This document shows, in pieces, positions 8,221-16,530 of a DNA stretch of 64,000 nucleotides (the stretch's first letter is position 1; every line of letters starts with the position of its first letter). The stretch comes from UMGS1370 sp046957575. Its GTDB lineage: Bacteria; Bacillota; Clostridia; Lachnospirales; Lachnospiraceae. The DNA lies in contig JBKUOG010000002.1 in assembly GCA_046957575.1 (NCBI GenBank), positions 1-64,000 of the forward strand, read 5' to 3'. A program made the translations under genes and the position numbers. Under the pieces are notes generated by a model. It did no database searches and was not told the DNA's origin. It saw only the letters and a program-made list of their open reading frames with translations.

Positions 8221-9261
8221 ATGAAAAAATCAATGCTTGCGATTCTTGCTTCCCTTAGTACGGCTGCTATGTTGGCAGGATGCAGTTCGGGCAATCCGGC
8301 TTCTGATACTGCCTCTTCCAACGCATCCAAACCGGCCTCTGACAGTGCTTACACCATCGGCATCGGCCAGTTCGCCGACCATGGGTCTTTGGACAACTGC
8401 AGAGAGGGATTTATCATGGGCCTTGCCGAAGAGGGATTGAAAGAGGGGGAAAACCTCACCATTCTTTATGAAAATGCACAGACAGACGGCTCAGTGACCA
8501 ATCAGATCAACACCAATTTTGCAGCAGAGAAAGTGGACCTAATCTGCGCAGTTGCAACTCCAATGGCCCAGTCCGCTTACGGAGTAGGAAAGAAAAATAA
8601 TATCCCGGTTATTTATACCGCAGTGACCGATCCAGTTACTGCAGAACTTGCCAATGCAGACGGCAGTCCGGTAGGAGAAATTACCGGAACCAGCGACAAG
8701 CTGCCGGTTAAAGAACAGCTTGAAATGATCCGCGCTATTCTTCCGAATGCAAAAAATATCGGTATCCTGTACACTACCAGCGAGGCCAATTCTGCTGCTA
8801 CTATTGCAGAATACAAGAAACTGGCTCCTGATTATGGCTTTACCATTGTAGAAGGTCCTGTCACTTCCAGCGCTGACATCTCTCTGGCAGCCGACTCTCT
8901 TCTCACAAAGGCAGACTGCCTGACCAATTTAACAGACAATACCGTTGTGGCATCTCTTCCAGTCATTCTGGACAAAGCAACTGCCAAAAACATTCCTGTA
9001 TTTGGCAGTGAGATTGAGCAGGTAAAAATGGGCTGCGTTGCCGCAATGGGCTTAGACTATATCGAGCTGGGAAAACAGACCGGCAAAATGGCCGCCAAAG
9101 TCTTAAAAGGCGAAGCCAAAGCCAGCGAATTAAATTATGAAACCATTGCAGAAGCTGCGTTTTATGGAAATACCAAAGCTGCAGGGCAATTAGGCATTAC
9201 TCTTCCAGAGGAATTGACTTCTTCCGCCAGAGAAATGTTTGACACAATTTCAGCCGAATAA
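8221..9261 (+). CDS. trpX: Tryptophan ABC transporter substrate-binding lipoprotein
   Basis: 346 residues. A lipoprotein signal peptide with lipobox LAGC (Cys21) precedes a Ser/Ala-rich linker and an ABC_sub_bind (PF04392-type) fold, recognisable by IGIGQFADHGSLD, TPMAQSAYG and GEITGTSDKLP. AAAGGAGG lies 9 bp before the ATG. The protein family alone says only small-molecule uptake; the Trp-specifier T-box upstream and the trpXYZ gene order point to tryptophan (or a close precursor). It is anchored outside the membrane and delivers ligand to TrpY. Confidence 0.88.
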   Translation: MKKSMLAILASLSTAAMLAGCSSGNPASDTASSNASKPASDSAYTIGIGQFADHGSLDNCREGFIMGLAEEGLKEGENLTILYENAQTDGSVTNQINTNFAAEKVDLICAVATPMAQSAYGVGKKNNIPVIYTAVTDPVTAELANADGSPVGEITGTSDKLPVKEQLEMIRAILPNAKNIGILYTTSEANSAATIAEYKKLAPDYGFTIVEGPVTSSADISLAADSLLTKADCLTNLTDNTVVASLPVILDKATAKNIPVFGSEIEQVKMGCVAAMGLDYIELGKQTGKMAAKVLKGEAKASELNYETIAEAAFYGNTKAAGQLGITLPEELTSSAREMFDTISAE

Positions 9262-9281
9262 CAACATGGAGGAACTGCTTT

Positions 9282-10178
9282 ATGACTATCCTGTTAGGCA
9301 TTTTAGAAGAAGGACTTGTCTATGCGATTATGGCCCTCGGTGTCTACATCACCTATAAGATACTGGATTTTCCGGATCTTTCTGTAGACGGCACATTTCC
9401 CATGGGAGCCGCCTTTACGGCGACTTTGATTATTTCCGGAGTAAATCCGTACCTGACTCTGATTTTATCTTTCCTTCTGGGGGCCCTTGCCGGCTGCATT
9501 ACCGGGCTAATCCATGTCAAACTGAAAGTGCGGGATCTTTTATCTGGCATCATTGTGATGACCGGCCTGTATTCCATCAACATGCGCCTTGCAGGTGGGA
9601 AGGCAAACCTGCCCATTTTCAGCCAGGAAACAATTTTTACCAACTCTGCTCTGCTGTCTGTAATTCCTGAGAATCTGGCGCCTTACACAGTAATCCTGAT
9701 CCTTCTTGCGATTGTGCTGATCTGCAAAATTCTTTTGGATTTATACTTAAAAACCCGCTCCGGCTACCTTCTTCGGGCAGCCGGAGACAATGACACTCTG
9801 ATTACTTCCCTGGCAAAAGACAAAGGCATGGTAAAAATCCTGGGCCTTGCCATCGCCAATGGATTTGCTGCCCTTGCCGGCTGCATCTACTGCCAGCAAA
9901 AGGAAGTGTTTGAAATCACCATGGGGACCGGAACCATTGTCATCGGCCTTGCCAATGTTATTATCGGAACCCAGTTGTTTAAAAATTTCCGGTTTATCAA
10001 GCCGACTACTGCTGTCATTATCGGATCCATTATTTACAAAGCCTGTATCTCCTTTGCCATTTCAAAAGGCAATCCATTTGATTTAAAACTGCTTACTTCT
10101 ATGCTGTTTTTAATCATTTTAGTATGCAGCAATTATGTAAACAGATCTTCCGGAAAGAAGGGAAACAGCCATGCTTGA
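9282..10178 (+). CDS. trpY: Tryptophan ABC transporter permease
   Basis: 298 residues, almost entirely hydrophobic with about eight membrane helices, of the LivH/BPD_transp_2-like permease class (YITYKILDFPDLSVDGTFPMGAA near the N-terminus, GLANVIIGTQLF later). It follows trpX by 20 bp with a GGAGG ribosome site and overlaps trpZ by 8 bp, so it belongs to one T-box-controlled operon. Confidence 0.87.
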   Translation: MTILLGILEEGLVYAIMALGVYITYKILDFPDLSVDGTFPMGAAFTATLIISGVNPYLTLILSFLLGALAGCITGLIHVKLKVRDLLSGIIVMTGLYSINMRLAGGKANLPIFSQETIFTNSALLSVIPENLAPYTVILILLAIVLICKILLDLYLKTRSGYLLRAAGDNDTLITSLAKDKGMVKILGLAIANGFAALAGCIYCQQKEVFEITMGTGTIVIGLANVIIGTQLFKNFRFIKPTTAVIIGSIIYKACISFAISKGNPFDLKLLTSMLFLIILVCSNYVNRSSGKKGNSHA

Positions 10179-10944
10179 ACTGAAAAACATTCATAAATAT
10201 TATAATGCGGGAACTGTAAATGAAATGTGCCTGTTCCAGGATTTTAACCTGACTATTCCGGACAAACAGTTTGTCTCTGTTGTGGGGAGCAACGGTTCCG
10301 GAAAGACTTCCATGCTGAATCTGATTTGCGGCAGCATTCCTTTAGATTCCGGTTCCATTTTAGTTGGCGGCAAGGAGATTACCAGAATGCCGGAGCACAA
10401 ACGCCAGCGGCGGATTGGACGGGTTTATCAAAATCCCGCCATGGGAACCTGTCCCCATATGACCATTCTGGAAAATATGGCTCTGGCTGACAATAAGGGA
10501 AAATCTTTTAATCTCCTTCCCGGAACCAACAAAAAACGCATTGATTTCTATCGGGAACAGTTAAAAACCCTTGGACTTGGACTGGAAGACAAACTGGATG
10601 TAAAGTCAGGCGTACTCTCCGGAGGCCAGCGGCAGGCCATGGCGCTTTTAATGTCCACCATGACCCCCATTGAGTTTTTAATTCTGGATGAGCACACTGC
10701 TGCCCTGGATCCCAAAACTGCTGAAGTCATTATGGAACTGACTGGAAAAATTGTCCGCGAAAAAGAGCTTACTACCATTATGGTCACCCACAATCTCCGG
10801 TACGCAGTAGCATACGGTGACCGGCTTTTGATGATGCATCAGGGGCATGCAGTCATCGATGCTTTTGGCGAAGAAAAAAAGGCACTTACGATTGATGCCC
10901 TGCTGGAGCGTTTTAACGAAATCAGCATCGAATGCGGCAATTAA
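10171..10944 (+). CDS. trpZ: Tryptophan ABC transporter ATP-binding protein
   Basis: 257 residues with Walker A GSNGSGKTS, signature LSGGQRQAM, Walker B LILDEHTAALD (His in place of the usual Pro after DE) and H-loop MVTHN. It starts inside the 3' end of trpY. It powers TrpXY. The DEHTAALD form of Walker B is common in this transporter subfamily. Confidence 0.88.
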   Translation: MLELKNIHKYYNAGTVNEMCLFQDFNLTIPDKQFVSVVGSNGSGKTSMLNLICGSIPLDSGSILVGGKEITRMPEHKRQRRIGRVYQNPAMGTCPHMTILENMALADNKGKSFNLLPGTNKKRIDFYREQLKTLGLGLEDKLDVKSGVLSGGQRQAMALLMSTMTPIEFLILDEHTAALDPKTAEVIMELTGKIVREKELTTIMVTHNLRYAVAYGDRLLMMHQGHAVIDAFGEEKKALTIDALLERFNEISIECGN

Positions 10945-11030
10945 TCTTAGAAACATTTGCCTTCTTAACCAGATATGGATAGTATGCAAAATTGCCCTGC
11001 CACTGTTTAATAGTGGTAGAGGTGATAGAC

Positions 11031-11282
11031 ATGGTAACATATGACAGGCTGTGGGAGACGATGAAGGCAAAAGGCGTTACCCAATACCGCCTAATTAAGT
11101 ATTATGGTATCAGCGCCGGCCAGATCGGCCGTTTAAAGAAAAATATGTACGTTTCCACACATACCCTGGATGTGCTCTGCAACATTTTAAAATGTCCAGT
11201 AGAAGACATTATCGAAATCCGTCCAGATGATATGGATTACGTACCTGCATCTTCTCAAATCGAGGAGCAAAACCATCCGTAA
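11031..11282 (+). CDS. Small Cro/C1-type HTH protein
   Basis: 83 residues, an Xre-like HTH (KGVTQYRLIKYYGISAGQIG, then LKKNMYVSTHTLDVLC and CPVEDIIEI), of the compact HTH_26 class. Start at 11031 behind GAGGTG. It lies 86 bp after trpZ on the same strand with a short CCACTG/CAGTGG-type hairpin between, so it may be co-transcribed, but no functional link to tryptophan is shown. A similar protein is encoded at 44375 in the yebC island. Confidence 0.8.
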   Translation: MVTYDRLWETMKAKGVTQYRLIKYYGISAGQIGRLKKNMYVSTHTLDVLCNILKCPVEDIIEIRPDDMDYVPASSQIEEQNHP

Positions 11283-11292
11283 ATGTATGCAA

Positions 11293-11348
11293 AAAAGAAG
11301 AAGCGAGCGTTTCCAAAAAGGAGACTTTCGTTTCTTCTTTTCTTTTTT
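11293..11348. terminator. Bidirectional terminator between the HTH gene and azlD
   Basis: A long imperfect hairpin pairs AAAAGAAGAAGCGA with TTCGTTTCTTCTTTT, and inside it GTTTCC with GGAGAC around AAAAA, with T-rich runs on the plus side and A-rich runs on the minus side. It lies between convergent genes. Confidence 0.7.
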
Positions 11349-11691
11349 ACAGTCCTATCCCCTGGGCGAAAAAAACTGCTGCTGCTGCTCCTATTGCCAC
11401 CATCAAAAGACCTTTATCAAAATATGCTAGCGCAATAGCCGTCCCGCATCCTGCCGCTGCGCTTCCTACAGATCCGGTACAGTATAAAATCGCCGGAAAG
11501 GTCATAGCAGAAAGCACTGCATAAGGCACATAGCTTAAAAATGATCGTACAAACCGGTTCGTGATTTTTTTTCGGAACATTGCCATGGGAATCACCCGGA
11601 TCAAGTAAGTCACTCCGGCCATAATTACAATGCCTCCAGCCAAATACACTGTCTGAATCTGGCCTGCGGTTTCGGTTACAGTTCCTGTCAT
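11347..11691 (-). CDS. azlD: AzlD family branched-chain amino acid exporter subunit
   Basis: 114 residues with four predicted membrane helices, including the family-typical VTYLIRVIPMAMFRKK and FLSYVPYAVLSAMTFPAIL. The ATG at 11691 overlaps the azlC stop (ATGA). With AzlC it forms an AzlCD exporter for branched-chain amino acids and analogues. Chosen over a longer in-frame start that would lie inside azlC. Confidence 0.87.
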   Translation of the reverse strand: MTGTVTETAGQIQTVYLAGGIVIMAGVTYLIRVIPMAMFRKKITNRFVRSFLSYVPYAVLSAMTFPAILYCTGSVGSAAAGCGTAIALAYFDKGLLMVAIGAAAAVFFAQGIGL

Positions 11692-12401
11692 GGCCCTTCC
11701 TCCTCTTCTTCTGCAATGGGAAATATGAGTGCTGCTGCCCCGCTTGCGATTATGGTAATCAGGATGACGCTCCATCCTCCCGACAAAAAGGACAACTTTG
11801 GCGTATAATAGCAGACTGCGCTTAATACCGCTGCCAATCCTGCTGTAAACAGCACTGCCTTATTTTTTTTGGCAGCAGGCACTACCACTGCTATAAACAT
11901 GCCGTAAAGTGCGATTCCCAATGCATTGGATACGCTGACGGGAAGGAGTCTGGTCAATGCTCCTCCGGCAAGGGTCCCGCCAGTCCACCCAATCATAGGA
12001 CCAGCAATCAGTCCTGCCAGGTAAGAGGCGGAAAGCGGCTCTTTTCTCTGCATGGACACTGCAAAAATCTCATCCGTAATCCCAAAAGATACAGCCAGAC
12101 GCTGCAGTCCTGTCATCTGAGCCTCTACCTTTTGGGACATAGACAAAGACATTAGAAAATACCGGATATTAATGACTGCCATACTGATCGCCAGTTCTAT
12201 ATACGTTCCGCCCGCCAGAATCAGGCTGGTACCTGCAAACTGTCCTGCGCTGGTCAGATTGGTAAGCGAAATGACTACTGCAGCAGACAAAGGCAGTCCG
12301 GAAAGAACAGCTGTCATCCCGTAAGCTGCAGATACACTGAAGTACCCCAGGCAGATAGGGATTCCGTCCCGCACTCCCTGTTTTAGTTCTTCTGTTCTCA
12401 T
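11688..12401 (-). CDS. azlC: AzlC family branched-chain amino acid permease
   Basis: 237 residues with multiple membrane helices and the AzlC N-terminus (GIPICLGYFSVSAAYGMTAV), then LTSAGQFAGTSLIL and FGITDEIFAV. It is the large subunit of AzlCD. Its start lies only 5 bp after the stop of the upstream sugar-kinase gene, so azlCD look co-transcribed with a KDG-type kinase, an odd pairing of amino-acid export with hexuronate catabolism. Confidence 0.88.
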   Translation of the reverse strand: MRTEELKQGVRDGIPICLGYFSVSAAYGMTAVLSGLPLSAAVVISLTNLTSAGQFAGTSLILAGGTYIELAISMAVINIRYFLMSLSMSQKVEAQMTGLQRLAVSFGITDEIFAVSMQRKEPLSASYLAGLIAGPMIGWTGGTLAGGALTRLLPVSVSNALGIALYGMFIAVVVPAAKKNKAVLFTAGLAAVLSAVCYYTPKLSFLSGGWSVILITIIASGAAALIFPIAEEEEEGP

Positions 12402-12406
12402 ACCTG

Positions 12407-13441
12407 CTATCTGGCCATCTCAAGCTGAGGCCCCTTTGAATGATGGGCCTTGATAATGGTCTCTATCTCCTCAAGATTGGAAGAAGGCAGATCTCCCGGA
12501 ATTGTGTTTTTTACTGCGCTGGTAGCATTGCCGTAGCTGACTGCCTTTGCACAGTCCCCTCCGCTGGATAACAGACCGTAAAGAGCGCCGGAAATATAGG
12601 CGTCGCCGCTTCCCACCCGATCCACTACCTCAATATCGCGGTAAGGTTCTTCCTCATAAAACTCATCTCTTGCCGCATCATAGATAATAGATCCAAAACT
12701 ATGGCGCTTTGGACTGTGGACGGTTCTCTGAGTTGACGCAACAATGGAAATCGGATATTCTTTTGCAAAACTTTTCATCATTTCTTTTGCTGTTCCGGTC
12801 TTTAAAAAGGTAAGTCTGGCCGTATCCTCCGAACAAAAGAAAATATCTACATATGGAAGAATCTGCTCAATGCATTCCTTTGCCTCAGCGCCTGTCCAGA
12901 GATTGCCCCGGAAATTGACATCAAAGGAAACCAGTGTTCCAGCCTCTTTAAAGCGCTTAATCGCTTCCACTGCTGTCTTTCGGATCTGGGGACTCAGTGC
13001 CAGCGTGATTCCGCTGGTGTGAAAACATTTGGTAGCGCTGTAAACCTCTTTTGGAATTTCATCAATGGTTAATGAATAAAAGGAACTGTTGGTTCTGTCA
13101 TAAATGACTTTGGGTTTTCTGGGGTATGCCCCGTTTTCATAGTAGTAAATGCCGACTCTGGCAGACGGCGACTTATCATAGATAAAAAAATCATCGCTGA
13201 CTCCATAAGAACGAATCTTTCCTTTCATAAAGCTTCCAATGTCATGAGACGGAATTTTGGAAATAATACCAGTATGGAGTCCCAGCAAAGAAACACCTAC
13301 CGCTACGTTTAGTTCTGCGCCTCCTACCTGTTTTTCAAATACATCACAGCGCATCAGACGTTCGTTATTCGGCGGAGACAGACGCAGAAGAAGCTGTCCC
13401 AGGGTTACCAAATCAAATGTTCTTCCCATGTTTTCACTCAT
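12407..13441 (-). CDS. PfkB-family carbohydrate kinase, KDG-kinase-like paralogue
   Basis: 344 residues, a ribokinase/PfkB fold: start LVTLGQLLLRLSPPNNERL, ribokinase N-terminal GGAELNVAVGVSLLG, C-terminal signature region DRVGSGDAYISGALYG with the catalytic Asp in GSGD. It closely parallels the KDG kinase at 13786-14817, but FTGIT-type and substrate-loop positions differ (CFHTSGITLAL), so it may phosphorylate another 2-keto-3-deoxy sugar acid or similar substrate. GGGAGG lies 8 bp before the ATG. It is preceded by a repeat with a possible leader peptide and followed directly by azlCD. Confidence 0.82.
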   Translation of the reverse strand: MSENMGRTFDLVTLGQLLLRLSPPNNERLMRCDVFEKQVGGAELNVAVGVSLLGLHTGIISKIPSHDIGSFMKGKIRSYGVSDDFFIYDKSPSARVGIYYYENGAYPRKPKVIYDRTNSSFYSLTIDEIPKEVYSATKCFHTSGITLALSPQIRKTAVEAIKRFKEAGTLVSFDVNFRGNLWTGAEAKECIEQILPYVDIFFCSEDTARLTFLKTGTAKEMMKSFAKEYPISIVASTQRTVHSPKRHSFGSIIYDAARDEFYEEEPYRDIEVVDRVGSGDAYISGALYGLLSSGGDCAKAVSYGNATSAVKNTIPGDLPSSNLEEIETIIKAHHSKGPQLEMAR

Positions 13442-13466
13442 ATCACATTTCCTCCCATTGAAAATT

Positions 13467-13541
13467 TTAGGCGTTTGCGAAACGCCAAAACCCGCATAAA
13501 TACGGAATTCTTTTTGTCACAAAATAAAATAACTCCTCACT
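13467..13541 (-). repeat. Intergenic repeat, copy 1, with possible leader peptide
   Basis: On the minus strand: GTGAGGAGTTATTT, then two hairpins, CCGTATTTATGCGG and GGCGTTTCGCAAACGCC. It closely matches the 18046-18120 copy; both lie in the 5' leader of a hexuronate gene. A GTG-started frame at 13520-13467 encodes MTKRIPYLCGFWRFANA, and the other copy encodes a related peptide. It could be a leader peptide/attenuator or simply a dispersed repeat. Confidence 0.7.
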
Positions 13542-13544
13542 GGT

Positions 13545-13655
13545 TTATGGTAAATGTCCGGTTATCCACATTTCATTCCAGAATTCGCGCAAAGCACGAA
13601 TCCGTCTTTGTTTTGGCTCAAGATTGCAAACGAACTTAGCGAGTTTTTCAATCAC
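13545..13655 (-). CDS. Possible 36-residue small ORF (unrecognised)
   Basis: A GTG-started minus-strand frame encoding a basic peptide with IEKLAKFVCNLEPKQRRIRA and ending WITGHLP. It is short, has no clear ribosome site and belongs to no family that I recognise, but the composition is protein-like. It lies immediately upstream of the repeat at 13467-13541. The rest of the gap (13656-13785) holds nothing that I can identify. It may be part of a larger repeat or a remnant. Confidence 0.25.
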   Translation of the reverse strand: MIEKLAKFVCNLEPKQRRIRALREFWNEMWITGHLP

Positions 13656-13785
13656 CTAAAAAGAAAGTTTCCCATACTTTCTCATACCGGCAAACCGAGA
13701 AAACCTGCTACTGGCCGCTTTTGGGGATGCTTGGCAATAAAAAGCGGCCAACTCCTGAAAATGGAATCGGCCGTCAAAACTCACA

Positions 13786-14817
13786 CTATCTCTGTACGCG
13801 TCCTGAACCGTCTCCGCCTGCCAGATTGTCAACATCTGCGCGGGTAACCAGGTTGAAGTCGCCAGGAATTGTATGCTTTAGTGCAGAAGCTGCTACTGCA
13901 AATTCCAAAGCTGCCTTCATGTCCTTGCCGTCTGCCAGACCACAGATTAAACCTGCTGCGAAGGAGTCGCCGCCGCCTACGCGATCCACGATAGGAGTAA
14001 TGGAATACTTTCTGGAGTGGTAGAACTCGCGGGTCTTTCCATCCATAATACATGCAGACCAGCCGTTGTTGGATGCAGAGTAGCTCTCACGTAAGGAACT
14101 GATGATATACTTGAAGCCAAACTTGTCAGCCATCTGATTAAAGATGTCAACATAGCCTGCTAACTCCAGTGCACCAGAAGTAACGTCAGTGTTGCCTGGC
14201 TTAAATCCAAGAACCTTCTCAGCGTCCTCTTCATTGCCGATGCAGACATCTACGTACTGCATTAAGTTGGTCATAACCTTCTGTGCCTTCTCGGAAGACC
14301 ATAATTTCTTGCGGAAGTTCAAGTCAACGGATACAGTAACACCATGCTTCTTAGCTGCCTGAAGTGCCTTCTCGGTCAATTCAGCTGCGGAATCGCTGAC
14401 AGCCGGGGTAATGCCGGTAAAATGGAACCAGTCAGCATCTGCGAAAATCTCATCAAAGTCAAATTCGTCAGCAGTTGCAGTTGCAATGGAAGAATGTGCT
14501 CTGTCGTAAACAACATTAGATGCTCTCATTGCGGAACCGGTCTCTAAAAAGTAGATGCCCAGTCTCTCGCCGCTTCTTGCGATATGCTTTGTGCCTACGT
14601 TGTATTTTCTCAAAGCTGCTACTGCGCACTCACCAATGGGGTTAGCCGGTACTGCGGTAACAAACTCTGCATCATGGCCGTAATTTGCCAGAGAAACTGC
14701 TACGTTTGCTTCGCCGCCGCCGTAATTGATATCAAACTCATCTGCCTGGATAAACTTTTCGTTATTTGGGGTAGATAATCTTAACATGATCTCGCCCATG
14801 GTTACAATCTTTGCCAT
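13786..14817 (-). CDS. kdgK: 2-keto-3-deoxygluconate kinase
   Basis: 343 residues, PfkB family: MAKIVTMGEIMLRLSTPNNEKF, substrate-binding GGGEANVAVSLANYG, FHFTGITPAVSDSAAEL, and the C-terminal ATP/anion-hole motif DRVGGGDSFAAGLI with catalytic Asp. Phosphorylates KDG to 2-keto-3-deoxy-6-phosphogluconate, the substrate of the aldolase encoded 65 bp upstream. Either the GTG at 14823 or the ATG at 14817 could be used behind AAGGAG; I chose the ATG. Typical length for the family. The motif is GGGD where many homologues have GAGD. Confidence 0.9.
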   Translation of the reverse strand: MAKIVTMGEIMLRLSTPNNEKFIQADEFDINYGGGEANVAVSLANYGHDAEFVTAVPANPIGECAVAALRKYNVGTKHIARSGERLGIYFLETGSAMRASNVVYDRAHSSIATATADEFDFDEIFADADWFHFTGITPAVSDSAAELTEKALQAAKKHGVTVSVDLNFRKKLWSSEKAQKVMTNLMQYVDVCIGNEEDAEKVLGFKPGNTDVTSGALELAGYVDIFNQMADKFGFKYIISSLRESYSASNNGWSACIMDGKTREFYHSRKYSITPIVDRVGGGDSFAAGLICGLADGKDMKAALEFAVAASALKHTIPGDFNLVTRADVDNLAGGDGSGRVQR

Positions 14818-14882
14818 TTTCACATTTCTCCTTATAGTTGTATTTATCTCGGATATTTGAATAACTGCCTGATGCTCTGCAC

Positions 14883-15533
14883 TTATTTGCGTGCTGCTGC
14901 TACTGCTGCTACAAACTCCTGCGCCTTCTTGGTCACAGCCTCAAAATCGCCGGTCTTAGCGCCCTTGGTTAAGCTGCTTCCGGTACCAACTGCGTATGCA
15001 CCGGCATTGATCCACTTGTCAACGTTGTCAACATCAACACCGCCGGATGGCATAAACTCACCCTGAGGCAAAGGTCCCTTGAAGGAACTGATAGCTGCTG
15101 GGCCAACGATATTGCCTGGAAAGATCTTGATAACATCACAGCCTGCCTCTAATGCGGTAACTGCCTCGGTTGGAGTCATAACGCCTGGAAGCATTGGAAC
15201 TCTGTAACGGTTGCACAGCTTGATGGTTTCTACGTTTAAGCTTGGGCTTACTACGTAGTTTGCGCCTGCTAAGATAACCTGTCTTGCAGTCTCTGGATCC
15301 AGAACGGTACCAGCGCCGATTACAACCTTCTCGTTATCTTTGTACTTATCTGCCATCAGCTTAATAAATTCAACAGGGTTGCCTTCATCCATGGTCATGG
15401 TAATCTCAATGAAATTAATACCGCCTGCAATAATTGCATCCACAACCTTTTCACCCTGTTCCAAGTTCTTTGCACGAACAACGGCTACCAGGCAGTCTTC
15501 TTTCATTCTTGCTAAAACCTGCTCTTTTTTCAT
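14883..15533 (-). CDS. eda: KDPG/KHG aldolase
   Basis: 216 residues, class I aldolase TIM barrel. Glu43 (FIEITM) and Schiff-base Lys136 (DVIKIFPG) are in place, with GAGTVLDPE and the phosphate-binding MPSGGV. Splits 2-keto-3-deoxy-6-phosphogluconate to pyruvate and glyceraldehyde-3-phosphate. The start at 15533 follows AAGGAG; an upstream in-frame start at 15572 lacks a ribosome site. It leads the eda-kdgK operon, whose promoter lies over IclR-type operators. Confidence 0.95.
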   Translation of the reverse strand: MKKEQVLARMKEDCLVAVVRAKNLEQGEKVVDAIIAGGINFIEITMTMDEGNPVEFIKLMADKYKDNEKVVIGAGTVLDPETARQVILAGANYVVSPSLNVETIKLCNRYRVPMLPGVMTPTEAVTALEAGCDVIKIFPGNIVGPAAISSFKGPLPQGEFMPSGGVDVDNVDKWINAGAYAVGTGSSLTKGAKTGDFEAVTKKAQEFVAAVAAARK

Positions 15534-15579
15534 GTTAATCTCCTTCTCTCTTTTTTGCGTCTTACGCCTCATAGTTTAT

Positions 15580-15652
15580 TCGCATATGCGATTCATTTTC
15601 GCATTTGCAATTCTCATACTGCTATTCTAATCGCTTGACCAGAATTTGTCAA
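15580..15652 (-). promoter_or_regulatory. eda-kdgK promoter with IclR-type operators
   Basis: Minus-strand promoter TTGACA (15652-15647), 17-bp spacer, TAGAAT (15629-15624). Immediately downstream are a perfect palindrome TCGCATATGCGA (15580-15591) and a related degenerate site TCGCATTTGCAA (15599-15610). A similar palindrome lies in front of the adjacent iclR-type gene, so this is probably the regulator's binding site, placed to block elongation or open complex formation. Confidence 0.75.
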
Positions 15653-15662
15653 CAGGAAACGC

Positions 15663-16424
15663 CTAGATTTTCCCTAAAAAACCCATTAATTTTGAGACCT
15701 CTCTGGCCTTTTCCCGTACCGTCCGTCCCAGGGCCTCGTAATCTTCTGTGGGCTTATACAAGCTGGAAACACTGATGGCTCCGAACACATTGCCGTCACT
15801 GTCAAAAACCGGCGCTCCCACGCACTCCATATGCTCTTCCGCTTCTCTGGCATCCAGGGCATATCCTCTCTTAAAAATCTGCTCCAGTTCTTTTTTAAGG
15901 GCTGCCTTTGTGGTCAGGGTCCTCTCTGTCTTTTTTACAAATGTTATTTTGTCAATGATTTCCTCTCTAAGACTTTCTTCTGTAAAGGCCAGAATCGCTT
16001 TTCCCAGAGATGTACAGTACAGAGGACTTTTCGTCCCCACTGTGGCAGTGGTAATAATCGGATTTTCCGGCTCAAACTTGCATAAATATACCAATTCCTC
16101 ATCCGATCGAACCCCAAAAAAGACCGTCTTTCCCACCTGACTGGAAAATTGTTTTAAAACCGGCTCTATGGTGCGGATATAATCCAGGTTATTGGTATAA
16201 TTAATCCCGATCCGGTATGCGGTAAGACCAATCCGATATTTCTGTTTCTGTCCTCTGGATACATGGATCATACCGGTTTCCGCTAAAGTAATGACAATGT
16301 CATAAGCGCTGGTCTTAGGCAGATCCAGTTCTTCGCATATTTCATCCAGCGTAATGCCTTCCGGTCGTCTGGATACCAGTTTTAATATTTGCACCGCGCG
16401 CAAAGTTGTACGGTTGAGTTTCAT
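15663..16424 (-). CDS. IclR-family regulator of hexuronate/KDG genes (KdgR-like)
   Basis: 253 residues: N-terminal winged HTH (RAVQILKLVSRRPEGITLDEICEELDLPKTSAYDIV), C-terminal IclR ligand domain (VGTKSPLYCTSLGKAILAF, GYALDAREAEEHMECVGAPVFD). It lies directly upstream of eda-kdgK and both promoters carry matching palindromes, so it probably represses both and releases on a hexuronate intermediate such as KDG, as KdgR-type IclR proteins do. The ligand is inferred. Confidence 0.88.
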   Translation of the reverse strand: MKLNRTTLRAVQILKLVSRRPEGITLDEICEELDLPKTSAYDIVITLAETGMIHVSRGQKQKYRIGLTAYRIGINYTNNLDYIRTIEPVLKQFSSQVGKTVFFGVRSDEELVYLCKFEPENPIITTATVGTKSPLYCTSLGKAILAFTEESLREEIIDKITFVKKTERTLTTKAALKKELEQIFKRGYALDAREAEEHMECVGAPVFDSDGNVFGAISVSSLYKPTEDYEALGRTVREKAREVSKLMGFLGKI

Positions 16425-16456
16425 TTTAGGGGTTCCTCCATTTTGCTGTATATGGT

Positions 16457-16515
16457 ATTTGCGATTTCAATTCGTATATACGATATTGTACAGGAACCTT
16501 TTAAAAATTTCAACC
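16457..16515 (-). promoter_or_regulatory. iclR promoter with autoregulatory palindrome
   Basis: Perfect palindrome TCGTATATACGA (16472-16483) and a half-site TTTGCGATTT (16458-16467), matching the eda operator pattern (TCGNATATNCGA). Possible promoter TTGAAA (16515-16510) and TACAAT (16490-16485) with a long 19-bp spacer, the palindrome lying just downstream of -10. Confidence 0.65.
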
Positions 16516-16530
16516 ACATTTTTAGAGCAG

